In this document: in pieces, positions 5,314 to 5,510 of the stretch
Layout: each line of letters begins with the position of its first letter
How positions within the stretch are numbered: position 1 is the first letter of the stretch
From: an uncultured Pseudomonadales bacterium
GTDB taxonomy: Bacteria; Pseudomonadota; Gammaproteobacteria; Pseudomonadales; Porticoccaceae
Length of the DNA stretch: 5,510 nucleotides
NCBI GenBank assembly: GCA_905478725.1
Contig: CAJQJT010000056.1
Span: 1-5,510, forward strand
Direction: 5' to 3'
The notes under the pieces: generated by a model
Seen by the model: only the letters and a program-made list of their open reading frames with translations
Databases searched by the model: none
Told to the model about the DNA's origin: nothing
Program-made: the position numbers and the translations under genes

Positions 5314-5510
5314 CTAGTGCACCGTGTGGGCTTTATTCTGAACAGACTCAGCCGGAACTGCAGGCTCTTCAACAACATCAAAAGCAGTTTTAATCCCTGC
5401 GTCCATCATGCTCTTGGCAACATCCAGATGCTTGCCATCGAGATAATCGAGGACATCGGGAGAGAAGCGAATGGTGACCAATGTTTCGTCACCTTCGGCG
5501 CGCTGCAGTG
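5314..5510 (-). CDS. C-terminal part of an unrecognised protein (64 aa visible)
   Basis: A reading frame enters from the right edge and ends at TAG (5314-5316). It is therefore 5'-truncated by the window. The visible part contains DETLVTIRFSPDVLDYL, then GKHLDVAKSMMDAGIKTAFDVVEE, and a Pro/Glu-rich low-complexity tail. The first segment alternates polar and hydrophobic residues like a beta strand and the second looks helical; no membrane segment is present. I do not recognise the family, and the resemblance of VTIRFSPDVL to the VTIRLDPDVL-like end of BrnA-type antitoxins is too short to rely on. Another frame is also open for part of this stretch, but this one gives the more protein-like composition. 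It is upstream of and co-directional with the ferredoxin gene, 142 bp away. Confidence 0.6.
   Translation of the reverse strand, partial: LQRAEGDETLVTIRFSPDVLDYLDGKHLDVAKSMMDAGIKTAFDVVEEPAVPAESVQNKAHTVH

Overview
The window reads as chromosomal DNA of a gammaproteobacterium, most likely a marine, Cellvibrionales-like or pseudomonad-related lineage (inference). The support is a LexA protein very close in pattern to the E. coli type, a CTGT-N8-ACAG SOS operator, and nagZ lying near lexA, as it does in Pseudomonas. No phage, transposon, CRISPR or RNA gene signature was seen. Most of the window is housekeeping sequence, not a dedicated accessory system.

Left part (1-2742, all genes on the minus strand): nagZ (cell-wall recycling glycosidase) is followed after 59 bp by an MscS-type mechanosensitive channel gene. 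About 315 bp further downstream is a very small ORF (59 aa) whose residues fall into a five-residue pentapeptide-repeat pattern. The gap between the last two holds a seven-copy, T-rich 15-bp tandem array. A separate 15-bp array makes up the core of the small ORF, and a 15-bp duplication lies inside the 3' part of nagZ.

Middle (2743-4160): a divergent intergenic region of 300 bp precedes a 97-aa acidic hypothetical protein on the plus strand. That gene ends at a strong 14-bp hairpin and converges on a LOG/TIGR00730-family gene on the minus strand. The LOG gene and lexA are divergent, and the 108 bp between them carry a clear SOS box that overlaps the probable lexA -10 element.

Right part (4161-5510): lexA (SOS repressor) is complete, with cleavage site and catalytic dyad intact. 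It converges, 30 bp away, on a thioredoxin-like [2Fe-2S] ferredoxin gene on the minus strand, so no sulA follows it in an operon as it does in Pseudomonas. The right edge holds the C-terminal 64 codons of an unrecognised minus-strand gene.

Functionally the genes cover peptidoglycan recycling (nagZ), osmotic-shock release (MscS), nucleotide metabolism (LOG), DNA-damage control (lexA) and an iron-sulfur protein. The most unusual material is the small pentapeptide-pattern ORF and the repeated appearance of 15-bp tandem duplications at the left end.
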